This document shows positions 1 to 6,598 of a stretch of 11,549 bases of DNA, piece by piece. The notes under the pieces were generated by a model. It was not told the DNA's origin. It was given only the letters and a program-made list of their open reading frames with translations, and made no database searches. This stretch comes from an uncultured Chlorobiaceae bacterium (GTDB lineage: Bacteria; Bacteroidota; Chlorobiia; Chlorobiales; Chlorobiaceae): NCBI GenBank assembly GCA_903904495.1, contig CAIVCU010000401.1, positions 1 through 11,549 on the forward strand, read 5' to 3'. Each line of letters starts with the position of its first letter. Position 1 is the stretch's first letter. The position numbers were made by a program, and so were the translations under genes.

Positions 1-15
1 ACTTCAACTGGCTTT

Positions 16-83
16 ATTTTAACCGGACACTACTGTGCAACTCTAAACAGTTCAGTAAGAAATTTGTGATTTTAACAGGACAC
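16..83. repeat. Near-identical 15-mer pair (possible mobile-element end)
   Basis: ATTTTAACCGGACAC (16-30) recurs as ATTTTAACAGGACAC (69-83) in the same orientation, 53 bases apart and with a single mismatch. Repeated subterminal boxes are typical of the ends of some transposons, including the IS21 family, and decayed mobile DNA lies nearby. The element itself cannot be identified, and its other end is not visible in this window. Confidence 0.35.
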
Positions 84-146
84 ATGTTGTTGCTTCTTCC
101 TGAAAGAGAGTTTAATTCTGCGCAATGACACATAAAAATTTTTTGC

Positions 147-312
147 ATGGCTCAACTTGAACATTTGAAGATTATAAAACACGAAGGTTTTGTCTTGAAT
201 AAATGGCGGAAAGAAATGAAGGGATATTGCAGATCTCAAAACGGTAACCCTCTATAGGGCAATCATAACCAGGAAAAAACTTTTGCAGACATCATCATTA
301 TTGGGTTCGTAA
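147..312 (+). pseudogene. Pentapeptide-repeat protein, frameshifted N-terminal remnant
   Basis: An ATG at 147 opens 36 codons beginning MAQLEHLKIIK and then LNKWRKE, ending at TAG 255-257. This resembles the common N-terminus of bacterial pentapeptide-repeat proteins, of the type 'M-A-x-x-E-H-L-x-I-L-K ... W-N-x-W-R-x-x-x-P', which runs into A(D/N)LSG-type repeats. In frame 1 the repeats never appear. From base 232 in the next frame (open to TAA 310-312) the translation reads DLKTV-TLYRA-IITRK-KLLQT, a five-residue periodicity with L or I at the second position, as in decayed pentapeptide repeats. The simplest reading is a one-frame shift near base 230, loss of several Ala/Asp/Asn positions, and loss of everything downstream. 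Identification is from pattern memory only. No Shine-Dalgarno sequence is evident, and the product is almost certainly non-functional. Confidence 0.5.
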
Positions 313-629
313 AACATTAATCTGCATCAATTGTTCGGGAAAGTAAAAAATATGGGATGAAATAAATTGTCGGCGATTCATTAATAAATACGCTACATAT
401 GCGATTCAAGCCAACACAAAAGGAAAACCCTGACAAGGTGTCAATAAAACCACATGTTTGATCTGAAAAATTATTGGTCGCTACAATAATACAAATGGTT
501 TTGTTTCGGTGTTTTCTTGCGAAAAATAACAAGTACTGAATTTGAAACCGGATAAAATATTATTCTGTGCTAAATGAGTATGGAGTCAAAAAGACGAGAA
601 AGTGTGGCTAAAAAAATAGCACATGATTA
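313..629. other. AT-rich stretch with no assignable gene
   Basis: No reading frame here looks like a gene. The longest minus-strand frame (317-532) would need a TTG start with no ribosome-binding site and gives a composition-biased product with no recognisable motif. A short plus-strand frame starting ATGAGTATGG near 574 gives 47 codons, also without a ribosome-binding site, and runs antisense to the IstB remnant. If the pentapeptide-repeat gene or the IS21 element once extended into this stretch, the sequence is now too decayed to read. Confidence 0.5.
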
Positions 630-776
630 TCATGATTCCGTCGATAAGGTAGGGCCAAATTCATCCAGGAAGATGAGTATTGCTTTTTCAACCTGGTTGA
701 GTAGCTTGATATAGGTGCCGTTAAGCTTTAAACTTGCTCTTCTTTCAAGGAAGCGGTGCATGTTGCAGTATAGGGG
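630..776 (-). pseudogene. istB: IS21-type transposition helper ATPase IstB, internal fragment
   Basis: The minus-strand frame from 776 to a TGA at 630-632 encodes 48 residues, including LYCNMHRFLER, KLNGTYIKLLNQVEK and ILIFLDEFG. This matches the part of IstB (an AAA+ ATPase of the IS21 family, related to DnaC) that runs from 'V-L-Y-x-N-x-x-x-L' through 'D-G-x-Y-x-K-L-L-x-x-L-x-K' to the Walker B segment 'L-L-I-L-D-D-F-G-L'. In Walker B the second Asp has become Glu (LDEFG). The Walker A part is not readable upstream in this frame, where a TGA at 777-779 interrupts. The C-terminal part after Walker B is cut by the stop and a probable frameshift. IstA is absent, so this is a dead fragment of about one fifth of the usual 250 residues. 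Confidence 0.6.
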
Positions 777-943
777 TCATGTGATGTGATCGGTAATATT
801 TTTGCCTGAATTATAAGCTTGTATTAAGCCCCCTTTAAGGTTCTGCTGATTAACCTGAAGTTTGCTGCAATGGAGGTATCGTTTTTGCTGCCGATGTTTA
901 CGTGCCGCATTCCTTCAAATTCATCCTGAAAAGCGAGGTGCCA
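777..943. other. Spacer upstream of the TPR gene; unassigned minus-strand open frame
   Basis: This stretch separates the IstB remnant from the TPR gene and should contain that gene's promoter, though no convincing -35/-10 pair stands out. On the minus strand the frame from 943 to a TAA at 824-826 stays open for 39 codons, with peptides WHLAFQDEFEGMRH and IAANFRLISRTLKG. This faintly recalls the C-terminal region of DDE transposases, but the spacing of conserved residues does not fit well enough to name a family. Confidence 0.3.
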
Positions 944-944
944 A

Positions 945-1379
945 ATGCAACACTTTTTACGGTTTCTTTTTATTGCGGGCCTTACTGGAACTATCTCATG
1001 TTCATCTGGTTGTCAGCGTAACAACAATTATTTAAGCAGCGGCGAAACAAAGATTAAATCAGGTGATAACACGGAGGCTATAGTGTTTCTGACCAAAGCT
1101 ATTAAAAAAAATCCTAAACTTGCGTCAGCTGACCTTGCAAAGGCCTACTTCAATCGAGGTATTGCAAAACGTGCATTAGGAAAGAGTGAAGCCGCCAAAG
1201 CGGACTTCAGAAAAGCAATTAATGTTGATCCAAAACCTATAAATGCTGAAGCCTATCGATACAGAGGGTTGGCAAAATCGGCAGTCGGGGATAGTCGCGG
1301 CGCAATATCTGACTTGACTGTGGCAGCATCCCTAGGCGATAGTATTGCCCGGAAATTGATAAAAAACAGTAATAGCTAA
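945..1379 (+). CDS. Small exported TPR-repeat protein
   Basis: 144 residues. A short hydrophobic N-terminus (about residues 4-17) ends at ISCSSGC, suggesting export. Cys19 or Cys23 could be lipidated, but neither has the usual Leu/Val at -3, so lipoprotein status is uncertain. The rest is about three tetratricopeptide repeats, near residues 29-59, 63-97 and 100-132. The middle one is the clearest (AYFNRGIAKRALG ... ADFRKAINVDP), with the family's small and aromatic residues and closing Pro. TPRs mediate protein-protein contacts, so a scaffold or partner-binding role in the cell envelope is likely, but no partner can be named. The ATG is supported by GAGGTG at 935-940 with good spacing. The gene stands alone, downstream of decayed mobile DNA and convergent with the next gene 21 bases away. 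Confidence 0.8.
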   Translation: MQHFLRFLFIAGLTGTISCSSGCQRNNNYLSSGETKIKSGDNTEAIVFLTKAIKKNPKLASADLAKAYFNRGIAKRALGKSEAAKADFRKAINVDPKPINAEAYRYRGLAKSAVGDSRGAISDLTVAASLGDSIARKLIKNSNS

Positions 1380-1400
1380 AACCGTACACTATTCGACATT

Positions 1401-2198
1401 CTAAGTGTTCAGTTCGATGGCTTTCTTTGTAAGTTCAATCAAGCGGGGAAGATGATTCTCAATTTCTCTTATGAAAGAATCATTGTTGACGACTTTCCGG
1501 TATTGGATCACTGAATTCCGTAAACATGTATAGATCGTTTCATCTTCTATATTTTTCCATGACGCCACAGATGGTAATTTCGGGACTGAAGGCTGCTCTG
1601 TTACAATAAAAGCATCGACACCATTCTGGTCGTCATTGTTGAGTGTCAGCAAAATACTGTAAAGATACAGGAATTGTTCCACAGGACTTTTTGACTGAAG
1701 AGCAGAGCGAAACATCAAAAAATATAACCTCTCTAACGAAGAGGCTTTTTCGAGTCGGGTCTTCAGCTCTTCAGCGCGTTCATTTGTCAACAATAAGACG
1801 TCACCAGTTGCAACGTTAGATGGGGTATCGATAACACTATCCGAAAAGAACTCCATGTCTGAATTATTAGCAAAAAAATGACCACCACTGAATTGAGGCC
1901 TTTCAAATGCTAAGCTGAAAAGGAAAGCGATGTGGCTGAGCACCTCCAGTGTAACTTTTTCAGCGATATCTTTTCCTTGATCTTCTGTGCGGATAGACTC
2001 AAGAAAAACATTCAAACTGATTTCATTGCAGGTAAGTGCTTTGATTTCAACCTTTTTCACCATCGGTTTACTTGGGTTGAACTCGATTGAGGATGGAATA
2101 ACAATGCTATTGCCTTTTATTTTAGCAACAAAGAGCACTTCGCCATCGAGTGTCAGGTCTTCCTGAACTTGAGTTGTTATCATGTGGTTATTCAGCAT
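1401..2198 (-). CDS. Protein of unknown function with HEPN-like C-terminal region
   Basis: 265 residues, soluble, with no signal peptide or membrane segment. The N-terminal half (to about residue 150) is not recognisable. The C-terminal part (about 155-262) is helical and contains SPVEQFLYLYSILL (171-184), a linker, and then ETIYTCLRNSVIQYR (220-234). I recall a family of uncharacterised bacterial proteins with the same layout, in which this last motif reads like T-x-Y-T-R-L-R-N-x-x-x-H-x-R, a HEPN-type R-x4-H. Here Arg227 is followed by four residues and then Gln232, so the catalytic His would be missing. If correct, this copy lacks the usual HEPN RNase centre, but the assignment is inference. 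The start is uncertain: neither Met1 nor Met6 (ATG ending at 2183) has a Shine-Dalgarno sequence. It lies convergent with the TPR gene. A perfect palindrome is located about 85 bases upstream. Confidence 0.75.
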   Translation of the reverse strand: MLNNHMITTQVQEDLTLDGEVLFVAKIKGNSIVIPSSIEFNPSKPMVKKVEIKALTCNEISLNVFLESIRTEDQGKDIAEKVTLEVLSHIAFLFSLAFERPQFSGGHFFANNSDMEFFSDSVIDTPSNVATGDVLLLTNERAEELKTRLEKASSLERLYFLMFRSALQSKSPVEQFLYLYSILLTLNNDDQNGVDAFIVTEQPSVPKLPSVASWKNIEDETIYTCLRNSVIQYRKVVNNDSFIREIENHLPRLIELTKKAIELNT

Positions 2199-2280
2199 GG
2201 GGTCTGAAAAGAGTCCTTACGCAGGTAAATCTACTCAATTCTTGCTTGAAAGAAAAAAAAGCAGGTGAGATTATGGTCTT

Positions 2281-2303
2281 TCAAACAAGATTGTATTGTT
2301 TGA
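2281..2303. promoter_or_regulatory. Perfect 8-bp inverted repeat, candidate operator or hairpin
   Basis: TCAAACAA (2281-2288) and TTGTTTGA (2296-2303) are exact inverted complements separated by seven bases. The site lies upstream of the minus-strand gene ending at 1401 and downstream of the tRNA-Gly terminator. It could be an operator for that gene. On the plus strand it is followed by a T-rich run (TTTCTTTTCT), but no plus-strand gene precedes it, so a terminator role is less likely. Confidence 0.4.
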
Positions 2304-2349
2304 TTTCTTTTCTCCGGGTTAGATGGTGCTCTTCCGAAACAATGAACAC

Positions 2350-2376
2350 AAAAAAGCCTCGGGAGATCGAGGCTTT
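2350..2376 (-). terminator. Rho-independent terminator of tRNA-Gly
   Basis: On the minus strand a nine-base-pair stem (AAAGCCTCG with CGAGGCTTT, arms at 2368-2376 and 2353-2361, six-base loop) runs into six T residues (complement of 2350-2355). It starts about 22 bases past the 3' end of the tRNA, which fits termination of a monocistronic tRNA transcript. Confidence 0.85.
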
Positions 2377-2396
2377 CAAAGTATATTTATGTTTCT

Positions 2397-2470
<74 letters not shown>

Positions 2471-2483
2471 ATTATGAGGCATT

Positions 2484-2511
2484 AATATAAGGATATTTTA
2501 TTTTTGTGCAA
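2484..2511 (-). promoter_or_regulatory. Sigma-70-type promoter of tRNA-Gly
   Basis: On the minus strand TTGCAC (complement of 2506-2511) and TATATT (complement of 2484-2489) are separated by 16 bases. The -10 ends 13 bases before the tRNA 5' end, which would give a very short 5' leader for RNase P to remove. Confidence 0.6.
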
Positions 2512-2570
2512 CTGCTGGATACATTTTCTTGATAATCTTTTTCCAATTATTCAGTTAACGCTATTTTCGA

Positions 2571-2605
2571 CTACTGCCTACTGCCTACTGCCTATTGCCT
2601 ACTGC
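2571..2605. repeat. Five tandem heptanucleotide repeats (CTACTGC)
   Basis: CTACTGC is repeated five times without gaps. The fourth unit is CTATTGC and the others are identical. The array ends exactly against the trpB stop codon (TGA, complement of 2606-2608). Short tandem heptamers of this kind resemble the STRR repeats of cyanobacteria and similar intergenic arrays in other bacteria. Because seven is not a multiple of three, unit gain or loss inside a gene would shift frame, so placement just after a stop is tolerated. Confidence 0.9.
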
Positions 2606-3805
2606 TCACAAGTCCAGCTCCTTCATAATTGTTTCCATATCCTTGTCTCCCCGGCCTGAAAGATTCACGACAAGGATGGCATCACGGGACATTTCGGGTG
2701 CTCTCATGATGGCATAGTGTACGGCATGGGCCGATTCAAGCGCGCAGATAATCCCTTCGGTTTCAGCAAGCCTCTTAAGGGCAGAGAGTGCCTGGATGTC
2801 AGTGACCGATGTGTAGGTAACCAGCCCGAGTTCCTGGAGATAACAGTGTTCAGGGCCTACCCCGGGATAGTCAAGACCCGCGGAGATAGAGTGTGCTTCC
2901 TGTACCTGCCCATCATCATTCTGCAGAAGTTTGGTCATGGCTCCATGCAGTACACCAGGTGTTCCAAGAGTCAGGGATGCCGCATGGCGTGCCATAAGGC
3001 CTTCACCGGCAGCTTCAACACCAACCAGTTCAACCTCTGAGGCATCGTTTAAAAATTCGTAAAACATGCCGATTGCATTGCTTCCTCCTCCAACGCATGC
3101 TGCGATAACATCGGGAAGCCTGCCGGTCTGATCAATAATCTGTGATCGGGTTTCCTGACCTATAATGGCCTGAAAATCACGAACGATCATCGGATAGGGA
3201 TGCATGCCGACAACTGAGCCGATGATGTAAAAAGTCTCCTCAGGATTATTCATCCAGTCGCGGATTGCTTCGCTTGTTGCATCTTTCAAGGTTTTAGAAC
3301 CGCTGCCAACTGCGCGGACTTCGGCTCCGAGCAGCTTCATTCTTGCCACGTTTGGCGCCTGCCGGCGGATGTCCTCCTCTCCCATATAAACAATACATTC
3401 AAGATCAAAAAGAGCGCATACTGTTGCAGTGGCTACTCCGTGTTGTCCCGCTCCTGTTTCGGCAATCACCCTTTTTTTGCCCATGCGGCGGGCAAGCAGT
3501 ACCTGCCCTAGTGCATTGTTGATTTTATGTGCACCGGTATGGCAAAGGTCTTCGCGCTTGAGATAGATCTGTGCACCCTTTAGGATCGTGCTGAGTCGTT
3601 CGGCATGATAGAGTGGTGTTGGCCTGCCTACATAATCACGAAGAAGGTGGTTCAGTGTTGACTGAAAGGCAGGATCTTTTTTTGCCTTGAGATACTCCGA
3701 TTCAAGATCGGCTGCATTTTTTACAAGGGTTTCAGGGATGAACTTGCCTCCGAAAGAGCCGAAATGTCCGGCGGAATCGGGTGCGGAATAAACTATCGGC
3801 ACCAT
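2606..3805 (-). CDS. trpB: Tryptophan synthase beta chain
   Basis: TrpB is a PLP enzyme that joins indole, channelled from TrpA, with L-serine to make L-tryptophan in the cytoplasm. From the chosen ATG (3803-3805) the protein has 399 residues, the normal family length. It opens with VPIVYSAPDSAGHFGSFGGKF, of which the part from GHFGSFGGKF on is typical. Visible landmarks are the PLP-binding lysine in HKINNALGQ (Lys94), ETGAGQHG with the catalytic Glu116, the phosphate-binding GGGSNAIG (239-246), GLDYPGVGPEH (310-320) and NLSGRGDKD (381-389). The frame stays open upstream to another ATG at 3890-3892, adding 29 residues. That extension looks unlike TrpB and neither start has a clear Shine-Dalgarno sequence, so I prefer the shorter form. 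No trpA or other trp gene is adjacent, which fits scattered trp genes. A heptamer repeat follows the stop directly, with no terminator seen. Confidence 0.96.
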   Translation of the reverse strand: MVPIVYSAPDSAGHFGSFGGKFIPETLVKNAADLESEYLKAKKDPAFQSTLNHLLRDYVGRPTPLYHAERLSTILKGAQIYLKREDLCHTGAHKINNALGQVLLARRMGKKRVIAETGAGQHGVATATVCALFDLECIVYMGEEDIRRQAPNVARMKLLGAEVRAVGSGSKTLKDATSEAIRDWMNNPEETFYIIGSVVGMHPYPMIVRDFQAIIGQETRSQIIDQTGRLPDVIAACVGGGSNAIGMFYEFLNDASEVELVGVEAAGEGLMARHAASLTLGTPGVLHGAMTKLLQNDDGQVQEAHSISAGLDYPGVGPEHCYLQELGLVTYTSVTDIQALSALKRLAETEGIICALESAHAVHYAIMRAPEMSRDAILVVNLSGRGDKDMETIMKELDL

Positions 3806-3905
3806 GGAACGACTATAAGTTAAATAATTACGAACAGAATGGTTACTGCCTTTCCGGTGATGATGCTCTGCAGAAAAACACTCACCAGCCATTAATTAAA
3901 TAATA

Positions 3906-3935
3906 TATTTAAACTTTTATCACTGACCATCACAA
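3906..3935 (-). promoter_or_regulatory. Possible trpB promoter
   Basis: On the minus strand TTGTGA (complement of 3930-3935) and TAAATA (complement of 3906-3911) are 18 bases apart. A start just downstream would give a leader of roughly 95 bases before the preferred trpB ATG. It would leave almost no leader before the alternative upstream ATG, a further argument for the shorter protein. No Trp-codon-rich leader peptide or attenuator is apparent. Confidence 0.3.
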
Positions 3936-3944
3936 TACTTTAGC

Positions 3945-3950
3945 GGAGAG
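3945..3950 (+). promoter_or_regulatory. Ribosome-binding site that decides a TTG start
   Basis: GGAGAG lies eight bases before the TTG at 3959. No ATG or GTG in frame gives a complete signal peptide, so this site supports TTG as the initiator of the lptD-like gene. Confidence 0.65.
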
Positions 3951-3958
3951 ATACTGCC

Positions 3959-6598
3959 TTGACGTCCAATAAACGACGAAAGTTGATAGTGGCTATTTTC
4001 TGCCTCTTTGTTCTGGCACTGCCTCTTGTTTTCGGGGTGCCAGGGTATGCTTCGGCACAGTCAGTAAAGCTGAAAACGGACGCTTCTGGAAAACAAACGG
4101 TACTGCCCGATTCCCTTTTCGTCAGTGGAGCCCTCAAAAGCACGGTGCTCTATACAGCAAAGGATTCAGTGATCTACAATATCGACAGGCGCAACATGGA
4201 GTTGTGGGGGAAGGCCCGCATCGACAATGAAGATTCCAATGTAACAGCCCCGAAAATTGTCATTGATCTCGATACCTCACTCTTTCATGCATACGGTAAT
4301 GCTGACTCCTCGAAAAAGGTTACCGACCCTGCTGTCTTTACTGATCGTCAGGGGAGTTTCAATGCTGAAACAATGACCTATAACTTTAAAACAAAAAGGG
4401 GAGAGACAACGAATGTATTATCCTCTTCCAATAAGGTCTTTTTTAGCGGCGAGCATGTAACCAGGCTTGAAAATGGTGAAATGAACATCCAGGGCGGTAC
4501 GTTCACAACATGCGATGATCATCCGCCTCATTGGTGGATTTCATCCTCACAGATGACCATTATTCCCGATAACAGAATTATTGCAAGCCCGATGATCATG
4601 TATATCAGGCCGGAGCTTTTTTCTGTTCGTATGCCGGCTTTACCTGTTCTGGCATTGCCCTATATGGCTTTCCCGTTAAAGGATAGCCGGTCGTCAGGTT
4701 TTCTTGTTCCCGGTATTGGTCATAACAGCGATATGAGTTACACGTTGTCGAATCTCGGTTATTTCTGGGCCATTAATGATTATATGGATGTCAAGGCTGA
4801 TGGTGAGCTGTCGGTAAATGGAAGTTGGGGGCTTGGAGAAAGGTTTCGCTATAAAGAAAACAATTTTTTTTCAGGAGAGATTTCAGGGGAGTATTTAAAG
4901 TATCCGACATACAATGACTGGGATGCGAAAATAATCCACAACCAGGTTTTTGATTCTTCAACCCGGCTTGATGTCAATTTCCAGCTCCAGAGCCCGCCTC
5001 AGGGCTACGATCTGAATGCAAATAATTCGATCACCATGGTATCGCAGCAATCAAATGCTCGAGCGGCCCTGGCGAAGACTTTCAGCGATGAGAACAGCAT
5101 TGCTGCACTTACGTACAATCGCTCCGAAGACTTGAGCACTCTTGATGCAACCCAGACAATCGATGCATCGTTCTACCAGAACCGAATGTATCCATTTCGT
5201 TCCGGTGCTTCGGATGACGAATGGAGATCGGATGTTTCACTTTCCACTGGAGCGTCATTCAGTGGGTCTTCTGCTTCACAGACTTCAGGCACTTCAACAG
5301 GTTATGCGGCAAATGCGAACGTTGAGTTGGGGTACTACCATGAATTTTCGGAAGGGAACAAGGCCCTTTTCACCCAGGGTGTGAGCCTGCAAGCGTCACA
5401 ACCGGTGTCCGGGTTCTATAACTTTGCCAACAGTGGTACAACCGTTGTATTTCCTCTTCGAATGCAATCAACCCTGTTTCATTATTTTAATGTTAATCCC
5501 AGCCTGACCTTTATCCATTCGTTGTATACTGATGGTGCCGGTAACGACCTTTCAACAACCGTGTTTGCTTTAGATGCCACTACACGGCTCTACGGTACCC
5601 TTGAGACGGGCTCCCTTGGTAAACTTTTTGGGCTTGATGCATTTCGCCACACGTTTATTCCAACCATCAGCTTCCTTTGGAATCCACCCTTTTCAGGCAG
5701 CGTTTATAATTACTATGGGAATGTCTATGACTGGACTGATCCTCAGCTTTTTGTCCGATTAAATAATACCAACTACGCTGGAGTACCCGAAGGGCAGAGT
5801 AAAATTGGTATTACTCTCAAAAATCTTATTCAAGGTAAATTCAGGGAGTCTGAGTCCTCAGGGGAAGATGGCACTTCTGTCGGAGCGCAGAGTGTTCAGC
5901 TCTTCTCATTTAACGCAACGACGGCTTACAATTTTAATGCTGATGCCCTTCACCTTGATCCGCTTACCCTGACAGCATCAAGCAATCTTCTGTCACCGAA
6001 CCTTCTTTTCAGTGCAGGCTCCATGTATGATATGTACAGTTACGATCCGCTTACAGGTAACAGGATCAACCGCCTTAACCGTGATGATGGTTCCGGATTA
6101 TTTCGCTTTATCAAGGGTTTTCTCAACATGAGTCTGAATATTCAGGGTGACAGCGAAGATTCTTCTTCGGCGTTTCCAACCATACCTCCTATCGCTCCGC
6201 TTATTGTTCCGAATTCGGCACAGTCAATATTTCTCGAGCGCTTTAATACGGAATATTTTAGAACCATTGATTTCCGGCAACCATGGCAGATCCAGTTTTC
6301 TCTCTTTCTGCAATCCGATAAGAGCAATCCTCTTGCGCCAGTAACTACGACGTTGTTAAACGTATCGGCCAAGGAGTCTTTATCAAAAGAGTGGCAGATA
6401 GTGTTGAATAGCGGGTATGATTTTCAAAATAATCAGTGGGCTTTTCCCATGTTACGACTTAATCGGGATCTTGATTGCTGGCAGATGAGCTTTTTGTTGA
6501 TTCCCTTCGGACAGTTCAGGAGCTATTCTATCCAGATTGGTTTGAAACCTCCATATAGCAGTTTCAACGTAAAAACCGGAAATGGATCAGCCTATTAG
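3959..6598 (+). CDS. lptD: LptD-like outer-membrane LPS-assembly protein
   Basis: 879 residues with a TTG start. LptD is the outer-membrane beta-barrel that, with LptE, inserts lipopolysaccharide into the outer leaflet. A signal peptide is clear: basic KRRK at 5-8, a hydrophobic core at about 9-26 and likely cleavage after ASA (31-33). Residues about 60-180 form the OstA/LptA-like periplasmic domain (AKDSVIYNIDRRNMELWGKA, then TYNFKTKRGE). Next comes the LptD signature: TCDDHPPHWWISSS (184-197), then LPYMAFPLKDSRSSGFLVPG (233-252). The remainder alternates polar and aromatic residues as in a large beta-barrel and ends in strand-like sequence. The length fits Bacteroidota/Chlorobi LptD, longer than the E. 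coli protein. It is divergent from trpB, and its 3' end overlaps the convergent hydrolase gene by 12 bases. No LptA, LptE or Lpt transporter gene is nearby. Confidence 0.88.
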   Translation: MTSNKRRKLIVAIFCLFVLALPLVFGVPGYASAQSVKLKTDASGKQTVLPDSLFVSGALKSTVLYTAKDSVIYNIDRRNMELWGKARIDNEDSNVTAPKIVIDLDTSLFHAYGNADSSKKVTDPAVFTDRQGSFNAETMTYNFKTKRGETTNVLSSSNKVFFSGEHVTRLENGEMNIQGGTFTTCDDHPPHWWISSSQMTIIPDNRIIASPMIMYIRPELFSVRMPALPVLALPYMAFPLKDSRSSGFLVPGIGHNSDMSYTLSNLGYFWAINDYMDVKADGELSVNGSWGLGERFRYKENNFFSGEISGEYLKYPTYNDWDAKIIHNQVFDSSTRLDVNFQLQSPPQGYDLNANNSITMVSQQSNARAALAKTFSDENSIAALTYNRSEDLSTLDATQTIDASFYQNRMYPFRSGASDDEWRSDVSLSTGASFSGSSASQTSGTSTGYAANANVELGYYHEFSEGNKALFTQGVSLQASQPVSGFYNFANSGTTVVFPLRMQSTLFHYFNVNPSLTFIHSLYTDGAGNDLSTTVFALDATTRLYGTLETGSLGKLFGLDAFRHTFIPTISFLWNPPFSGSVYNYYGNVYDWTDPQLFVRLNNTNYAGVPEGQSKIGITLKNLIQGKFRESESSGEDGTSVGAQSVQLFSFNATTAYNFNADALHLDPLTLTASSNLLSPNLLFSAGSMYDMYSYDPLTGNRINRLNRDDGSGLFRFIKGFLNMSLNIQGDSEDSSSAFPTIPPIAPLIVPNSAQSIFLERFNTEYFRTIDFRQPWQIQFSLFLQSDKSNPLAPVTTTLLNVSAKESLSKEWQIVLNSGYDFQNNQWAFPMLRLNRDLDCWQMSFLLIPFGQFRSYSIQIGLKPPYSSFNVKTGNGSAY

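Noticed and set aside
317..532. Minus-strand open frame of 71 codons
   Set aside because: It needs a TTG start without a ribosome-binding site. The product is rich in Phe, Ile and Cys with no family motif, and it lies in decayed AT-rich DNA.
574..717. Plus-strand frame starting MSMESKRRESVAKK
   Set aside because: It is only 47 codons, has no ribosome-binding site, and lies antisense to the IstB remnant, which explains the sequence better.
824..943. Minus-strand open stretch possibly from a transposase C-terminus
   Set aside because: A few residues recall DDE transposases, but the spacing does not match a family I can name, so it is described only as unassigned.
1385..1407. ACACT/AGTGT pair between the TPR gene and the convergent gene as a bidirectional terminator
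   Set aside because: The stem is five base pairs with a 13-base loop and no T-run, too weak to call.
2571..2605. Heptamer array as a CRISPR or integration site
   Set aside because: The units are contiguous seven-mers with no spacers. The neighbouring tRNA-Gly shows no duplicated 3' end and no integrase is present.
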